Source of the DNA: Siderastrea siderea | Taxonomy: Eukaryota > Cnidaria > Anthozoa > Scleractinia > Rhizangiidae | Direction of reading: 5' to 3' | Length of the DNA: 64,000 nucleotides | NCBI GenBank assembly: GCA_964030785.1 | Contig: OZ034969.1 | Location: 73,087,562-73,151,561 of the forward strand | Shown here: in pieces, positions 27,701 to 41,600 of the stretch | Layout of the letters: each line of letters starts with the position of its first letter | How positions within the stretch are numbered: the first letter of the stretch is position 1 | The notes under the pieces: generated by a model | Seen by the model: only the letters and a program-made list of their open reading frames with translations | Databases searched by the model: none | What the model was told of the DNA's origin: nothing | Program-made: the position numbers and the translations under genes

Positions 27701-30700
27701 TAATAATTAATAATAGAATGTCTTCCTTTAGCCTGACAGTTATTGACATGAAAACTTTTTTGGTTGCTATTTGTAGGGTAAATTTTGGTACTGCAATGAT
27801 CTCTCAAAGATGACAAAAGAGACATGTCAGTAAGTATTTTAAAACCACGGCGACTAAATGTTACGTAACACTCGATCGCCATTTAAAGGGCGTACAGAAA
27901 TAAAACATTATATGTGATGAAACGTACACCTTTAAATTCTGAATAGTTCTTAAAAAGAGTTTAAAAGAATCAGTGTTCAATACCGCATCGGAGGAGCTTA
28001 GACAGATTTACTCCACTAAATAGATCTAATTATTTTCTGGAAATTTCGTCTCTCTTTAGGGAGGTTCAGCAATATTTTTCTGTACGGTGTTCTATATCTT
28101 ACAAAGTTTATCAAAATATACTTTAAAATAATCGACAGCGAGAGAATGGATACGCCTAAAAACTAACATAACTTGCGCGTATAATTTGAAAACAAGTGAT
28201 CATGAACTCGTTTATTTCTCTTTTTTCTGTACAGAGGATATTATTTCAAGTACAACGTTGACGTCAACAGTGAAATAAGTTTGGATAATTTTAAGGTATA
28301 TAAAAACTGAATTTAATGAAAATAATATGATAACATAAATTATTAACGTCAGGTCAATTACATGATAAACAAATTTTCCTCTTATTTTCACAGTTCAAAT
28401 CAGTAATCAATAATTCTATTATTGTTTTAAAAAACCCTCTTTGAAGGTTCTTAAAATCGTTCATTCAAGCCAATCTGAGAAAATGAAATTAAATCCAAGT
28501 AAATAATAACAATTTGTTTTGTTAATTGGTGATAAACAAAAATGATACCGTAAATGGTTTGAACCCTTGATTCTGATGATGACTTCCGCTCAGGTTGTCG
28601 AAACGTCAGTCAATGTCACCACAAACAGTCCTTCTCACGACTACACTCACCCGGACGATCACAATTTACCGAATTATAAAAATGCTACCTTTCACCTTTT
28701 TTCATGCCCCTCTTTTTACCCCGCCGTCAGGACGGGGTCTAGTAATACCATTTTTTTTTCTTTCGTGTTCTTTTTCTTCTTCTTCATCTTCAATTTTTTT
28801 TTCTTGGTCACTTTCCCCAGACCTCCGATTTTCGTTCAGGCAAATAAACGTTCGTCGCAAATTTCCGCCATACGACTTGGACTCGTATCTTGAGTGACCG
28901 CAATATATTTTGCACCCTGAGGGGAGGGAGAACAACGGCGGGGTCTCATACTCCTGGGGCTATTCTTGTTATGAGAATGTTTTGCGAACGCGTTCCTCTG
29001 TTCTCTTTGTTCGCTTTTTGTGTCCAAAGTGTCCCTCTCGCCTTGATTCTCCAGCTCATCTTTTGCAAGCGTTAAATCCTTCTATTTTTGTTTCCACAGG
29101 TCATACCTCGCAAGTGGGATAAACACAAGTTTAACTTTGATAACGTACCTAACGCCTTCTTGGCTTTATTTTCGTCATCCACTGGGGAGGGGTGGCCTCA
29201 GTAAGTCACATTGTTATTTACTGACCTGCACGTTGCATTTTTCGTTCACAGCTGTAAACGAATGTAACCTTACTTGTCTTAATGAAAACGAACTCCACCT
29301 CAGTCTTGGCATTTATCATTTTTCTGCTCTAAGCTTGGTTAAGATGAATTCAATCGCGCAATCTTATTGGTTGTGGCTGAGTGGCCCATTTTCTTCCTGG
29401 ACGGCTCCTTTAGCGCTTTTGTTTTAGAAAAATAATGCCGGAATCTTGTCGAACGAGCTCATAATCTCAAAGTCCATAACCAGAAATGTTGCCCTTTGCT
29501 ACTCGGTTAATAATTCTTGATCTACCTGGATCTTTCGGTTTGCAATTTATATTTTCTCAGTTTCTTTTTACAATTTCAGCTTAAGTGATTTGAAAAGGAG
29601 ACCCTGCCTTGTCCAATATAAGCCCTTAACCCACAATTAGCGATACCCGTACCTAAGCTACGTTCCTTTCGTTACTTCTGTCGTTACGAATTTCTACTTA
29701 CAAAGAAGAACATGATACATGGACCTGATCAGCTGAGATTGGAACCCTTGGCCTAGACCATTCTACAGTGTAATGCACTACCACTGCATCAGTCCAACTT
29801 GTAAACTTCCGTAATCCAAATTGTCTCTCTTTACCCAGGTGTATGAAATTGGCACTGGCGAGCAGTAAGGCAATCTTTACAAAATACTGGCGGGTGGACT
29901 AACATTCCATCCGGAGAGAGTGATGAAACTTCTGGTTGTCTCATGCTGGCGTAATAAAAACGGCTATTTGGGAACCTGTGGCGCCCGTATGACTCAGTCA
30001 CACCTTATTCAATATTTCCAAACAGTGAAATATATCCCCTCTTTTTCTCCTCGCAGGGGGATGTATCACACGGTTGATGCGACTGTGGAGGACATGGGGC
30101 CAATAAGAGACAACCAAATACAAATGTCTCTGTACTACGTGTGTTTCGTTGTTGTGTTTTCGTTCTTTTTCCTGAACATGTTCGTGGCTCTCATCATTGT
30201 CACGTTTCAAGAACAAGGAGAGAAAGAGATGGATGGATGTGAGCTCGATAGAAACCAGGTAAGCATTACTTCGATGCATTCCAAAAGTCGTCATTTTCCA
30301 GTACGGTATATGACGTTTAATTATGGATGATAGTGTGGAATAAGGCAATAACCTCCGCTTTTTTAACTACAAGCGTTTATTTTACTTACAAGCGTCTTGT
30401 AGAGGACCTCCGTGAGTTATGCTTTTTATCACGTGTTTCATTTTGAAGTCAAAACGTTTTCAAAAACGCACTGACTGTAGAAACTCTGCGGAATGCTACT
30501 GAAGGCCGCAGATATTAAAGTAAAGTTTACCAGAAATGTTCGGTTTTCGCGAAATCCTAGCTTCAGTCTATGAGGTCATATGAGTGACAGAATAAAACAG
30601 TAAACGAAAATACCCGTGGGCGCTAATAAAATTCTTTCGAAATCCTTTGGTACGACCACGTTCCTTGCTATGAAATATACTTGTTAACCAGTTCTTAACA

Positions 30701-33700
30701 GCTTAATATTCGCATTTGATGTTTTAGCGAGACTGCATTCAATTCGCGATGACAGCCAAACCAAGACAACGCTACATGCCGGAGAACAAACACACATGCT
30801 TCTATAAAGTGTGGAGGGTGGTGGATTCCAAGCCATTTGAAATCTTTATCATGACCACAATTGTCCTCAATGCAATAGTTCTTATGGTCTCGGTAAGGAA
30901 TTATCCTTAGTATTATCCTTATGCATTATATAACGTTGATCCTCTCCCGCACGCACCTTTCCCCCTTCCCAAACACAAATAAAAGCCACTACGCCTTACT
31001 GATCGAACTACCTCCCTCTCTATAGTTCGCGCTTGTTCTTTGCAGCATACAAGGTAGAAATTCGCCACTTTTCAGTTCCCATAAGACGAAACAAACTTTC
31101 TTTTTCGAAAAGGTTCTTGATATCCTATTCAGATTCGTATCAAGAAAAGAGGATCAGATTCGAAAACAATAGGTATTGTTTACATTTGTGAAACTGGCCA
31201 TATTTGGTCATTTTTGAGAGCGGCGAAAACATTGACTAGCTAATGCACGAGGGAAATTCAAAATTTCCGATGACGGCACTCGCGGTAAGTTTGAATCTTC
31301 GGCGAAAGCAAAGCACCGGCAAAATTTCCCTGTGGAAGAGGGTAAGAGGAACATTTGTCACGGCACGAATAGTTTCACAGCGGTGGGTGGTTATGGCAAT
31401 GAATGTCGCTCAACACACGGACAACAAAGAAAAAGTGCAGCTTAGTTTCTCGGCTTACAGAACGAGTAGAAAACATCTATAATTGTTTCGGCGAGATTGA
31501 AGTTTGCTAATCAGAGACTATATCAACGGGAATACACATCTGCAGGCTGACACACACGAAATTCAGCAAGGGACTGTTCGCGTGTTTCATTTTGTTCCAC
31601 ACAACTCCTTTCTTTCAGAAAGCAGTTAACCCATTCATTTCTCGTGAAGCTGAAAGGGAACGGAGCATTTAAATTTCGCGCTGCATATAACATTTGGGCT
31701 TTACCTCGGTGTAAGAACCTGTGAAACTCACGGATGACGTAAACCAAAGGAAACAAAAACATTTAAAACAATACCGCACAGCAAAACAAAAGCTAGCAAA
31801 CAAAGAAAATCTTGTCAGGTTCTTACACCGAGGTAAACCCAACATTTGGGTTGAAAGAAAAAAAAACATTCGGCCGTCATGGCTATTTGCATAACTTTTG
31901 ACTGAACATTGGCTTCCCTCAAAGTAGAGAATACACATCTCCACCTGACACACACGAAAATTCAGCAAATGTCTGTTCGCGTGTTTCATTTTCAGTGTTT
32001 TACACAACTCCTTTCTTTCAAAACGCAATTTTAAAAGCCAGTCAATTCTCGCACAGCATAAATAAACCGAACACGCGTTTCCCACTTCGTTGAATAATCT
32101 CGAGGTGTGATAAAATGTTACAATGGGCGGTGCGCTCATTAAGAAGGAGTGTAGGTTTTTGTCGAGAGTCGAGGGTCGAGGTTATTATGTCGAGGGTCGA
32201 GAGTAAAATGTCGAGGGTCGAGGGTAAACGTCGAGGGTTCAAAAATGTCGGCATTTTTTTATTTTAATAAAAAAAAACAAACAGACTAAACAAAACAAAA
32301 CAAAACAAAAAACACTGAAAGAAAGAAAATAAATTTAAAAATAAAAAACGTCACGCCTGCCCCGAGACTCGAACCGCCATCCTTCTGATTTACGATGCGC
32401 GCTTCGTACCATTGCACCACCAAGCCAACTTGCGAGTGACGTCACGCCACCAAACCCTTTGCGCGTGACGTCACGCATTTTCCAAGAAGGCGCCCGCTTC
32501 TTTGAACACGAAGTCAAGTCAACACGGCTTTATTTCCCACCTAAGCGCTTTCACCCCCAAACAAACTCCACCTGACTGGGTTCACGACACCATCCCTCCA
32601 GCATCGTGGTTTTCCTCCAGCATCGGTTTTTTTGGTCTCAAACCACACTCGTCATCGCCGCCGACGCGAACCACGATTTTCTCGAAAAAAAATTTTTTCC
32701 AGTTCACAAAGGGCTTGTACACGACCTTTCTTCATTGCAACAATTTATTGACAAGAAGAAGTAGAATAAATAACAATTCATGTTATTGTCATTTTTACTT
32801 TTTTAAAGATCTTTTTTTTTGTATCTTGTGGTCGCAAGATTTTCCGCCTTTCTCGAATTGTTTTGTTTTGTTTTGTTTAGTCTATTTTTTTTAATTAAAA
32901 TAAAAAAATTCCGACATTTTTGAACCCTCGACATTTACCCTCGACCCTCGACATTTTACTCTCGACCCTCGACATAATAACCTCGACCCTCGACTCTCGA
33001 CAAAAACCTACACTCATTAAGAAGAGCCGGGCTTGTTTATTTAAGAAACTATTCAAAGCGTTGTATAGGCTCGAAAACAATAGGTGAGAAAAACGCGGCA
33101 AAACAAATCTGTCAAACTGAAATACTAAACGATAACCGTTCCTTGTAGAGTTCTCGCATAACGAACTTTTGAGCCATCCTTTACTAATGTTTATATCTTA
33201 AGAAAAAAGGATTATGTTGAAAGAAGTCCCTGTTCATGACTTAAAAGTTAACACAAAGTTAAGTTGCGTCCGTAAGAGATGCGAGTCTTAAAAATAAACC
33301 GGTTTGGCAATATATCAGAGTACCTCCTACACAAACAGAAAGAAAATGCGTTTTGTTTGACGCTATCAAGAAACGCTTTTTAAAAAGCTTAATTTCTTAG
33401 ACAGAGGAGATTGTTTATGCTTTTCTCTCCTACAAACTGGAAAGCGATCTGGGTTCAATGGCAACAAGCGCTGACTAAAAAAGTAACCAAATCTAATGAA
33501 CGATGTCGCTAGGACAGATTCTTATTTCATAACAACAATTATTTTGATTTAAGAACGGAGCATACTAAACTATGACTTTTAGAGTTAGCCGAAAATTCTG
33601 CATTTTCAGTGACTAACAGACAATGCAGCGAAGGCTCGGCAAGGAGACATTTTCCCCTCGGTACCCCAGAGAAAACAGCATCACGCTAGCACAATCTACA

Positions 33701-36700
33701 CTCCCCACCTCCACCTAAGAAGAAAGTTTGTCACGCCGAAAATTTTACGATCTTCGACGAACTTTTCGTCGTGATCTCGGCATAGCTTCCACAGCGTCCC
33801 TGTGAACAAAAGGCTATTGTTCCTGCAAACAACAGGCTATTGTTTGTGCGAATTTGATCCGGTACAATAGACCATTTCTTGATACGTTATCCAAAAGAAT
33901 GATTAAGAACATCGTCCGTCCGAAGAGAAACTCGGAAAATGAAATCCCACGACTGATGAATGCTCGTGTGTCTTTTATTCCCTCTAATTTCCCTGCGTAA
34001 ACCTCAGTACCATATAATGAATTAGAGGCTGATTACTCTCAAAGATGCAGATGATCATTCTTTCCTTTTCCTGTTCTTATCTCCTTGCAGTATTATGGCG
34101 CCACAGAAGAGTATAACAGAGTTCTCAATAACCTAAACACCGCTTTCACCTTCGTGTTTTTAACAGAAGCTATTTTAAAGCTAATTGCGTTTAGACAGGT
34201 AGGCTCATTGAATATAAATTTATTTGGAGCGGGTAAGGCAAAGTAACAAAGGGATGTTTCACATTACTGTGGAGCCGAATTTGTAGAAAATTCGCTCAAT
34301 TTTACGTACCGAAAGGAAAATTCATGCACCCGGTCGGATGTTCATTCTGCCCATAAAACCATTTATTTAATCATTAATTTTTGTATTTCTTTTTAAATGT
34401 TTTAAACACACCCTTATTCAATGTCTTTATTGTCTGTAGAATTACTTCCGTGACTACTGGAATGTGTTTGACTTCATTATTGTGATTACCACTTTAGTTG
34501 GTGTAATCCTGGAATTAAATGTAAGTATATTGTGTTGTTTAATTATCAATACAGCATAACCAGTTGTCCATTAAATTTGATCCACTTACTATTTTCATCG
34601 TTTGCGGTTTTTACTTTAGAACATGAGCGACGCCCTTCAGATAGATCCGAGTTTTTTCCGACTTTTTCGCGCTGCTCGGCTGGTGAAACTCCTCAGGCAA
34701 GGCTACACCATACGCATTCTGCTTTGGACCTTCCTACAGTCTTTCAAGGTTTGTGTTTTCACGATTGACTCAAACAAAAAAAGTGAACAGGGAAAACCAT
34801 GCAGTGAATTTAGTTTCCGCCAGTCTGCACAGAGTAAAGGAAAGACTGTTACGGACTTGTTGGGATCAAACTAGACTGAAGTTTTAAAATTAATTTCCTT
34901 TGACGCTAAGAAGAAATTCATGCACATTCACGCTATTCTAAGGCAAACCAAATTACTCACAACTCGCTGCCATTACGAGGCAACTTCAGTTAGCTACAAA
35001 CAAGAGTAAGAGGGCCGCTTTACAAAACTAAGGGGCATGATTTAATTCACAACATTTCACGTCAGTCTTGTTCCGAGAATTTCTAATGATCAGCTCAAGG
35101 CTCTGGGAAAGAGAATGTCTACTAATAGCAAATAGACAATGGCGATTGAGCCAGTCAGATTTACGTATTCGCAATAGGCCGCGGTCGGAATGTCACTAAT
35201 AGCGAATACAGAATGACGATTGAAGCAATTGCGGTGTATTCACAACAGTCCACAGTGAATGTCTACTAACAGCAAATAGACAATGACAACCAATTACATT
35301 CGTGTATTCACAATAGGCAGTTTATTTACGATACACCTCGGTGAATGTTCACTAACATGAAATTTTTAACCACTGAAACTAACGAAACTGATAAGTTTCG
35401 AGGAGTCTAAAAAAGTAAGAATGAACTCGATCCTAAAAAACCATATTAAATTTTTGTTCACAGGCTCTTCCATACGTAGTGATCCTAATCGGCATGTTAT
35501 TTTTCGTCTACGCTGTCATAGGAATGCAGGTAATATATTCATTCAGTCAGTCAGTCAGTCAGTCAGTCATTCATTCATTCATTCATTCATTCACTCATTC
35601 ATTCATTCATTCATTCATTCATTCATTCATTCATTCGTTCATTCATTCACTCATTCATTTCAAAGTACTCAAATTATTACAATTAATTATATTGCAATAA
35701 GACTTCCAGAAAACACCAAGCTTTTTTTGAGGTGATTAAACACGTGTAAATATAGGCAGTTAGTAGGGAGAAAGTTGCGTAAACGTTTTTGAAAGTAAAA
35801 ATGTAAGGTAATTTTTACAAAGTACAAATGTAAGCTAATACAATAACTCAAAACTTATTTTCACGAAATACGGTACTCTCACAACCACAATCTTCATTGT
35901 TGTTGTCTTCATCATTATCCTCGTCATCTTTTCCCTCATATCATTATCATCATTACCTTCCTCGTCATCCCAATTATGGTTCTTGTTTATCACTCTAACA
36001 TTTCGTTGTAACGAGTCCATTATTTCTCAGTTGTTTGGCAGGATTCGTTTAAGTGAGAACTGGAGCAGGGAAATCAACCATCATAACAATTTCAGGAATT
36101 TCTTCATGGCACTGCAAGTACTGTTTAGGTACGTTACTTATTTCTCCTTTTAACAGGAGTGGATATGGTAAGTTACACTTATTGATAATGTAATGATGCG
36201 GCAAACTGTAAAGTTTCAAATACCTTTAGTGTAACTTTTTACAGATGAAGAGCCCCTTATCAGTGGATATGCTGTAACCTGTTAAGCCATAATTTTTTTC
36301 TTGACTCAGTAATCATGTAGCATTGTTTCTTTACTTATAACAGGGCATCCACAGGCGAGAACTGGCACAAAATAATGCTACACTGTTTTGACGATGCCAA
36401 GTGTGATTCTGATGATGAGAACAAAACTTGTGGCAGCACAGTAGCTTCAATTATTTACTTCTGTACATTTTACTTCTTTTGTACATTTTTGGTAAGCACG
36501 AAAGAACAAGTTGTTCTTAAATTTAACATGTAGGTCATTTTGTTGTTGCCACAAATTCCTTTGATCAACGGTTCTGTGTGTTTTTGTTCCTTTTTTTTTT
36601 TCTTTTGTTTTGTTTATTTTTTTTCGTTGTCAAATTAACAATATAGAATTTTTGGGCACGTAAAAATTAGGCCATATAATGACTTCTGATTTTTGTCATT

Positions 36701-38603
36701 CTAATTTACTAACTTGGCAAGTATTTTTCATTGAAATTATGTTTGGTTTATTTCAGATGCTAAATCTGTTTGTTGCTGTCATTATGGACAACTTTGAGTA
36801 TCTGACTCGTGACGAGTCCATTCTCGGCCCGCACCACTTGGATGAGTTTGTGAGGGTCTGGAGCGAGTATGATCCTGGAGCAACGTAAGAACACGTGATA
36901 TTACTTATTTCGGTTTGTACTGTGTTAGCATTAAGAGTTTGAATAAGAACAATGTCGCCAGAATGTGACTTTTGAAGTCCAATTTTGATTTTATCGAAAA
37001 CTTAGCTCTACCTTTTTTGGTCCAAATTTTCCGAAATAACCTAATGCAACGTCCTTGTTAGAACTGGATAGTCAAGCAAAGCTGGGGTAACAAAACATTA
37101 CTTTGCTGTTTCTATTGGTTTGGTCAATCCTGGTCAATCAATGTACTGGAGGCAGTAGCCCTCGGCCCTTTTTGAAATACACTTATTTTCAAAATCTGAG
37201 TGAATATAAATTTTATCTACAGCCCAGACTGTCTACAGCCAATGCGTTGGCAAGATGTGTTGTCATCGGATTTACGCTACCGGTATTCCGGAGTTCAACG
37301 TTCAATTCCCTTTTCCGCAGTCCAATATATATGTATTTCATTTATATTACGTCAGAACAATCGTTCACTCTTTGTAATAACTAACTTTCGGGCGTAAGGC
37401 AAACTATCCCATTTTTATTATTACTTCAGGGGGCGGATCCCGCATACAGAGGTGTACCGCTTGATGTGTGACATGTCTCCGCCTGTTGGATTTGGCAGAA
37501 AATGTCCCAAGTTTATCGCTTATAAGGTGAGTAATTTACAAAAGTCCAGCCCATTCAAGCCATTTTTGGCCGGTTTTTAGCACAGTAGAAACTGATAGCT
37601 GATGGCACACGTGCTAATATGGCTTAATACAAAAACATGGAAGGTATTTTGGGGTAGTTCAGCGAAAAATGTACCCTAGTGAAAGCGAGAGTTGTCATAA
37701 ATACGTCCGCCTTGTATCCCTTACAACTGGGAAATTGAAGCATTCCCTTCAGAAGGCGTTATGGCCCTCATTTATCGTGTTTTTATAGAGCTACAGAGCT
37801 GTAGGCGAGTTATTCCACTACTGCTTCTTCTTCTCCCAAAGTTGATCTAGCGTTTCTAAGTAATTCTATGAACACAAAGACAAAGAAGTTGTTTATTGTT
37901 GTAGAAAATAACTTGAAAATTAAATAAAAACATAAATTTCAACCAATCAAAACTCGCGTTGTTTTCTGAATTATTTTCCATAGCGCTTGATTAAGATGAA
38001 CATGCCGATCATGGGAGATAACACAGTTCTCTTTACCTCCACCTTGTTCGCGCTCATCAGAACAGCTCTCGGGATATTCAGCACAGGGGACCCAGCATAT
38101 GCCGACAGTGAACTAAGGAGAACAATAAAAAGACTCTGGCCAAAAACTTCTAAGAAGATCCTGGACAAAATGATTCCTCTTCAGTCAGGTTAGAATTTTC
38201 TAACTTTTTTGTCTAGGTGTAATATCTATAAATCGATATGAAAATACAATTCTCCGCACTCTCCTATAGAAGACATGTCTATGGAAATTTCTTGAATGAT
38301 AAATCTTTCAGTGCAGTCTAAATCGCTCGAGCTAGTTACCAACATGCTTCCTGGATTAGATCTGGCCGCTTATATTAGGATAGAACGATCAGTTTTCGTT
38401 TTCGTGCGTGTTAGGAGTGTTCTCGCTACTTCGCAAATAACCATCGTGATCAAAGAAAGGATCTACATAAATTGAAGAAAACTACGTTTAAGGACGGTCT
38501 AAGTGAGCGCAACATTGCGTGAGATTACAGCCTGTCTCCAATTTAGAAAATGCTGGTAATGTTATGCAATGTTACACTCTTTGTCCAAGCCTCCATTTTA
38601 GTA

Positions 38604-38656
<53 letters not shown>

Positions 38657-41600
38657 TTACGCATTTCATGGTCTCTATTTTCTTTGCAGTCTTGAGTTCC
38701 CAGCAAATGACCATCGGAAAGATTTACTGCGCGAAACTGATTTACGAAAACTACAAACACATGAAGAAGAAGCGCCTTGAAAAGAAGAAAAAGGTGAGTG
38801 CGCAAATAGCATTACTATCAAATAATCACAAACTATAACACTCAACTTCTTGGTCTCAGAAAAGTACAGTTAAACCAATTGTAAGCGACCATCAGCCAGA
38901 CAAGGAAGGAGGTCATTCACCGACCAAACTCTCCATTGAGGAGTTCCAATTGATATGTGGCCAATTCATTACATTAGCCAGTCTGGTTCGGTTTGTCGAG
39001 AAGAGTTTTTTTACGTGAGGCGAGCCAGCCCAGCACAAGCAAACTTTGAGTTTTCGTTTTAAAAATAGCTAAGATTTTTCCATGTTATCACCAAGTTGAT
39101 TTTTGGAGGGCATAGCGCATTTCCGAGAACCCGCCAAACCAAGGAAGCTCTGCTCATGTAATCAGCCCTTAAAAACTGACTCAAACAGAATAACATAAAA
39201 AGGTCTTTTTTCTTGGGGGTTGAACGCTTTCCAGAGTGGTTGATTGGAGATTCAACTGTATTTTAACTAATTTATACCCCAAACATGACCTCAGGTCGAT
39301 ACTTCAATAATGCACTCACTGCTTATTTGCCTCAAATAAAAACTATAATCGATTTTTCAAGAAAAGAAAATGAAATAAGGATTAACGTTGCAGTTGGGCC
39401 TCTCACTTAAAGTAATAGTCTGTAGCGACAATTTTTGGACCCATAATTGCGTTTATAAAATTCTTTCTCGATAGTTTAGTCATGTAAATTTATTTTGCAC
39501 CTTCTCATAAAAATGACCTCGCTGTTATTTTGTGTTGCAGCGGAGGCCTTCGTTATTTCGTCGACTTGTGGGAGCTCTTCGCAGCGGTAACTCGCACTCA
39601 GACGACGAAGAAGCGGACAAAGATAGCCTCCCAGAATACCTCACGACACGGAGACGATCAAAGACATTAACATCTCTCCCATCGATGATGTGAGTAAGGT
39701 CTTTACCCTTTCAATCCCAAGAGTGCCTAAAATCAAAATTCAAGGCAAATCTGAAATTTCATTTTGTAAAAAACTTAAATATAAAGTAGTACGATGTGAA
39801 AGTACTGCTGAAGAGGTTTCGTTTGAATGGTCACACCATAGGATTTCATCCACAGACTCAAAAGTTAGAATCAGCTTAATGTCTCCATAACTGTCTCTGG
39901 GAGTGAAAGGGTTACTTCCAAAAATAATTCATGCATTACTTCGAAAATTTCATTTGGGAATTTGAAGCAATATATTTGAAGAGATTCCTCCTATGCTCAG
40001 TGGAAATTTTTGGCGTCGGCAAACCAATGAGTTTTTCCATTTATCGTAAGGTCGCTATTATGAGCATTTAACAACAAACCACACAGTCAGAGAGAGACTT
40101 TTAGCGAACTAGGTCATAAAAAGTTCAAAGGCGATAAAGATACTTCGCTTTCCACGAGTCTCTCTGTAGCTCACTGGAGGAATGGTTCAGAGAGCATCCA
40201 ACCTCTGCGCGAAAAGTCATGGTTTCAACTCCTGCAGAGGACTCGGGTATTTTTCTTTTTAGTTTATACTCCCGACTAACTACAAACAGTTTGCCTATTA
40301 AATTTTCGAATTTTACACCTACCATCTTTTTTCCTAATCTATGTTTACTTATTCGTCATTCATTCATCCTTCCACCGCTGGTTGTAGTATAGCCCCCCGC
40401 CATATTCAACTCGCACACATTCCTGTCCATGGCGAGTCTTTGCTATACTACTTCCTCTTCTCCTCACGCTATTTTTTTTCAAATTTTTAGGACTAAAGAA
40501 AAGCAAGAAGTGTTAAACTCCAAGCGGCACATGCATCGCTCGTTGAAGTTCTTCGGCAGAAGGCCGTTTGGACGATCAGACAGCTACAGTGAAGAAGAAG
40601 ATGCGAGAGGAACCAACAAGTCAGTTCATTTTAAGGTAAAGCAAAGAATTTGAAGTCATCAAGCTGTCTGTTTTACAATTTAATACTTAATATTTAGGTG
40701 ACATCTGTTTGGTAACACAGACACATTCCAAGTTATCCATTAAATAACTAGCAAAATGTTCCTTCTAACCATATTATAGGAAGCGCCCATGGATCTGACA
40801 GATATCAACCCAACAATTATCAGCACAGACACTGAAGACGAGGACCATGCAGACGGCGCATGTCACAAAATAAAACGGAAGCTCAGTTTCAAGAACCCAG
40901 TGGTAAGATGGCTTCAGGGGACATTAACTTCTGGTTTATAATACACAAATTTAACATCCCTGCATGTCTCATTTTGTTTTTTACGTTTATCTTATTTTTG
41001 TCTGTGTCAGTGTTTTTGTTTTGTGTTTCTGTTTGATTGGTTTGTCCTATTTATTTGTTTTGTTATTTCGTTTGTATGTATTGTTTAGTTTTATTTTTTT
41101 TGTCTTGTTTTAAAATTGTTTTGTTTTGTTTTTTCTCCATTTGTGTACGTTTTATAGTATTGTTGTTTTGTTTTTGTTTCTTTGTTTTTTCGTTCGTTCG
41201 TTTTGTTTGTTTGTTTGTTTTGTTTTAGGGGATGTTCCGTTGCATTAAGTCTGGAATGATTTTCTAATGACTGCCATATAAATTTAATCGATACAGTGAA
41301 CCAATCAGGACCCTCAGCAAAATCACGCAACTGGTGGCAAGTGTGGGAATATGGCAAAAATGGTTTGCTTTCTGTTTAGCAAAAAACTGGCATGTTTTTA
41401 CTGATGAGAGGTCACACGTTGCATGACTTTTGTGACTTAATCGCAGCCCTCATAGAAAACTTATAACAAAACTACCACAAACACACGGGAGAGAACGAAT
41501 CCCCCATAGATGGGCCTCTTCCGATAATTTATTTGAAATCTATTTTCGGTTCGGTGTCACACCGCGTGGTTATTTTAAGAACGACACCTCATTGGTCAGT

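Larger units (their letters stand above)
30893..34090 (+). other. Cav2: Cav2 intron 30 (3.2 kb), repeat-rich
   Basis: Holds an inverted pair and a direct duplication at 31531-32050, the 869-bp long-TIR transposon at 32147-33015, and otherwise A+T-rich sequence with no coding signal. The minus-strand ORF at 31669-32139 (156 codons) lies across the duplicated and inverted blocks and resembles no family I know. Confidence 0.6.

Noticed and set aside
31669..32139. 156-codon minus-strand ORF in Cav2 intron 30
   Set aside because: It crosses duplicated and inverted repeat blocks, is rich in Cys, Phe and Leu without any domain pattern, and has no splice partners.
38550..38805. ORFs with poly-Cys or poly-Asn runs
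   Set aside because: Products of the (TTG)n microsatellite overlapping exon 40.
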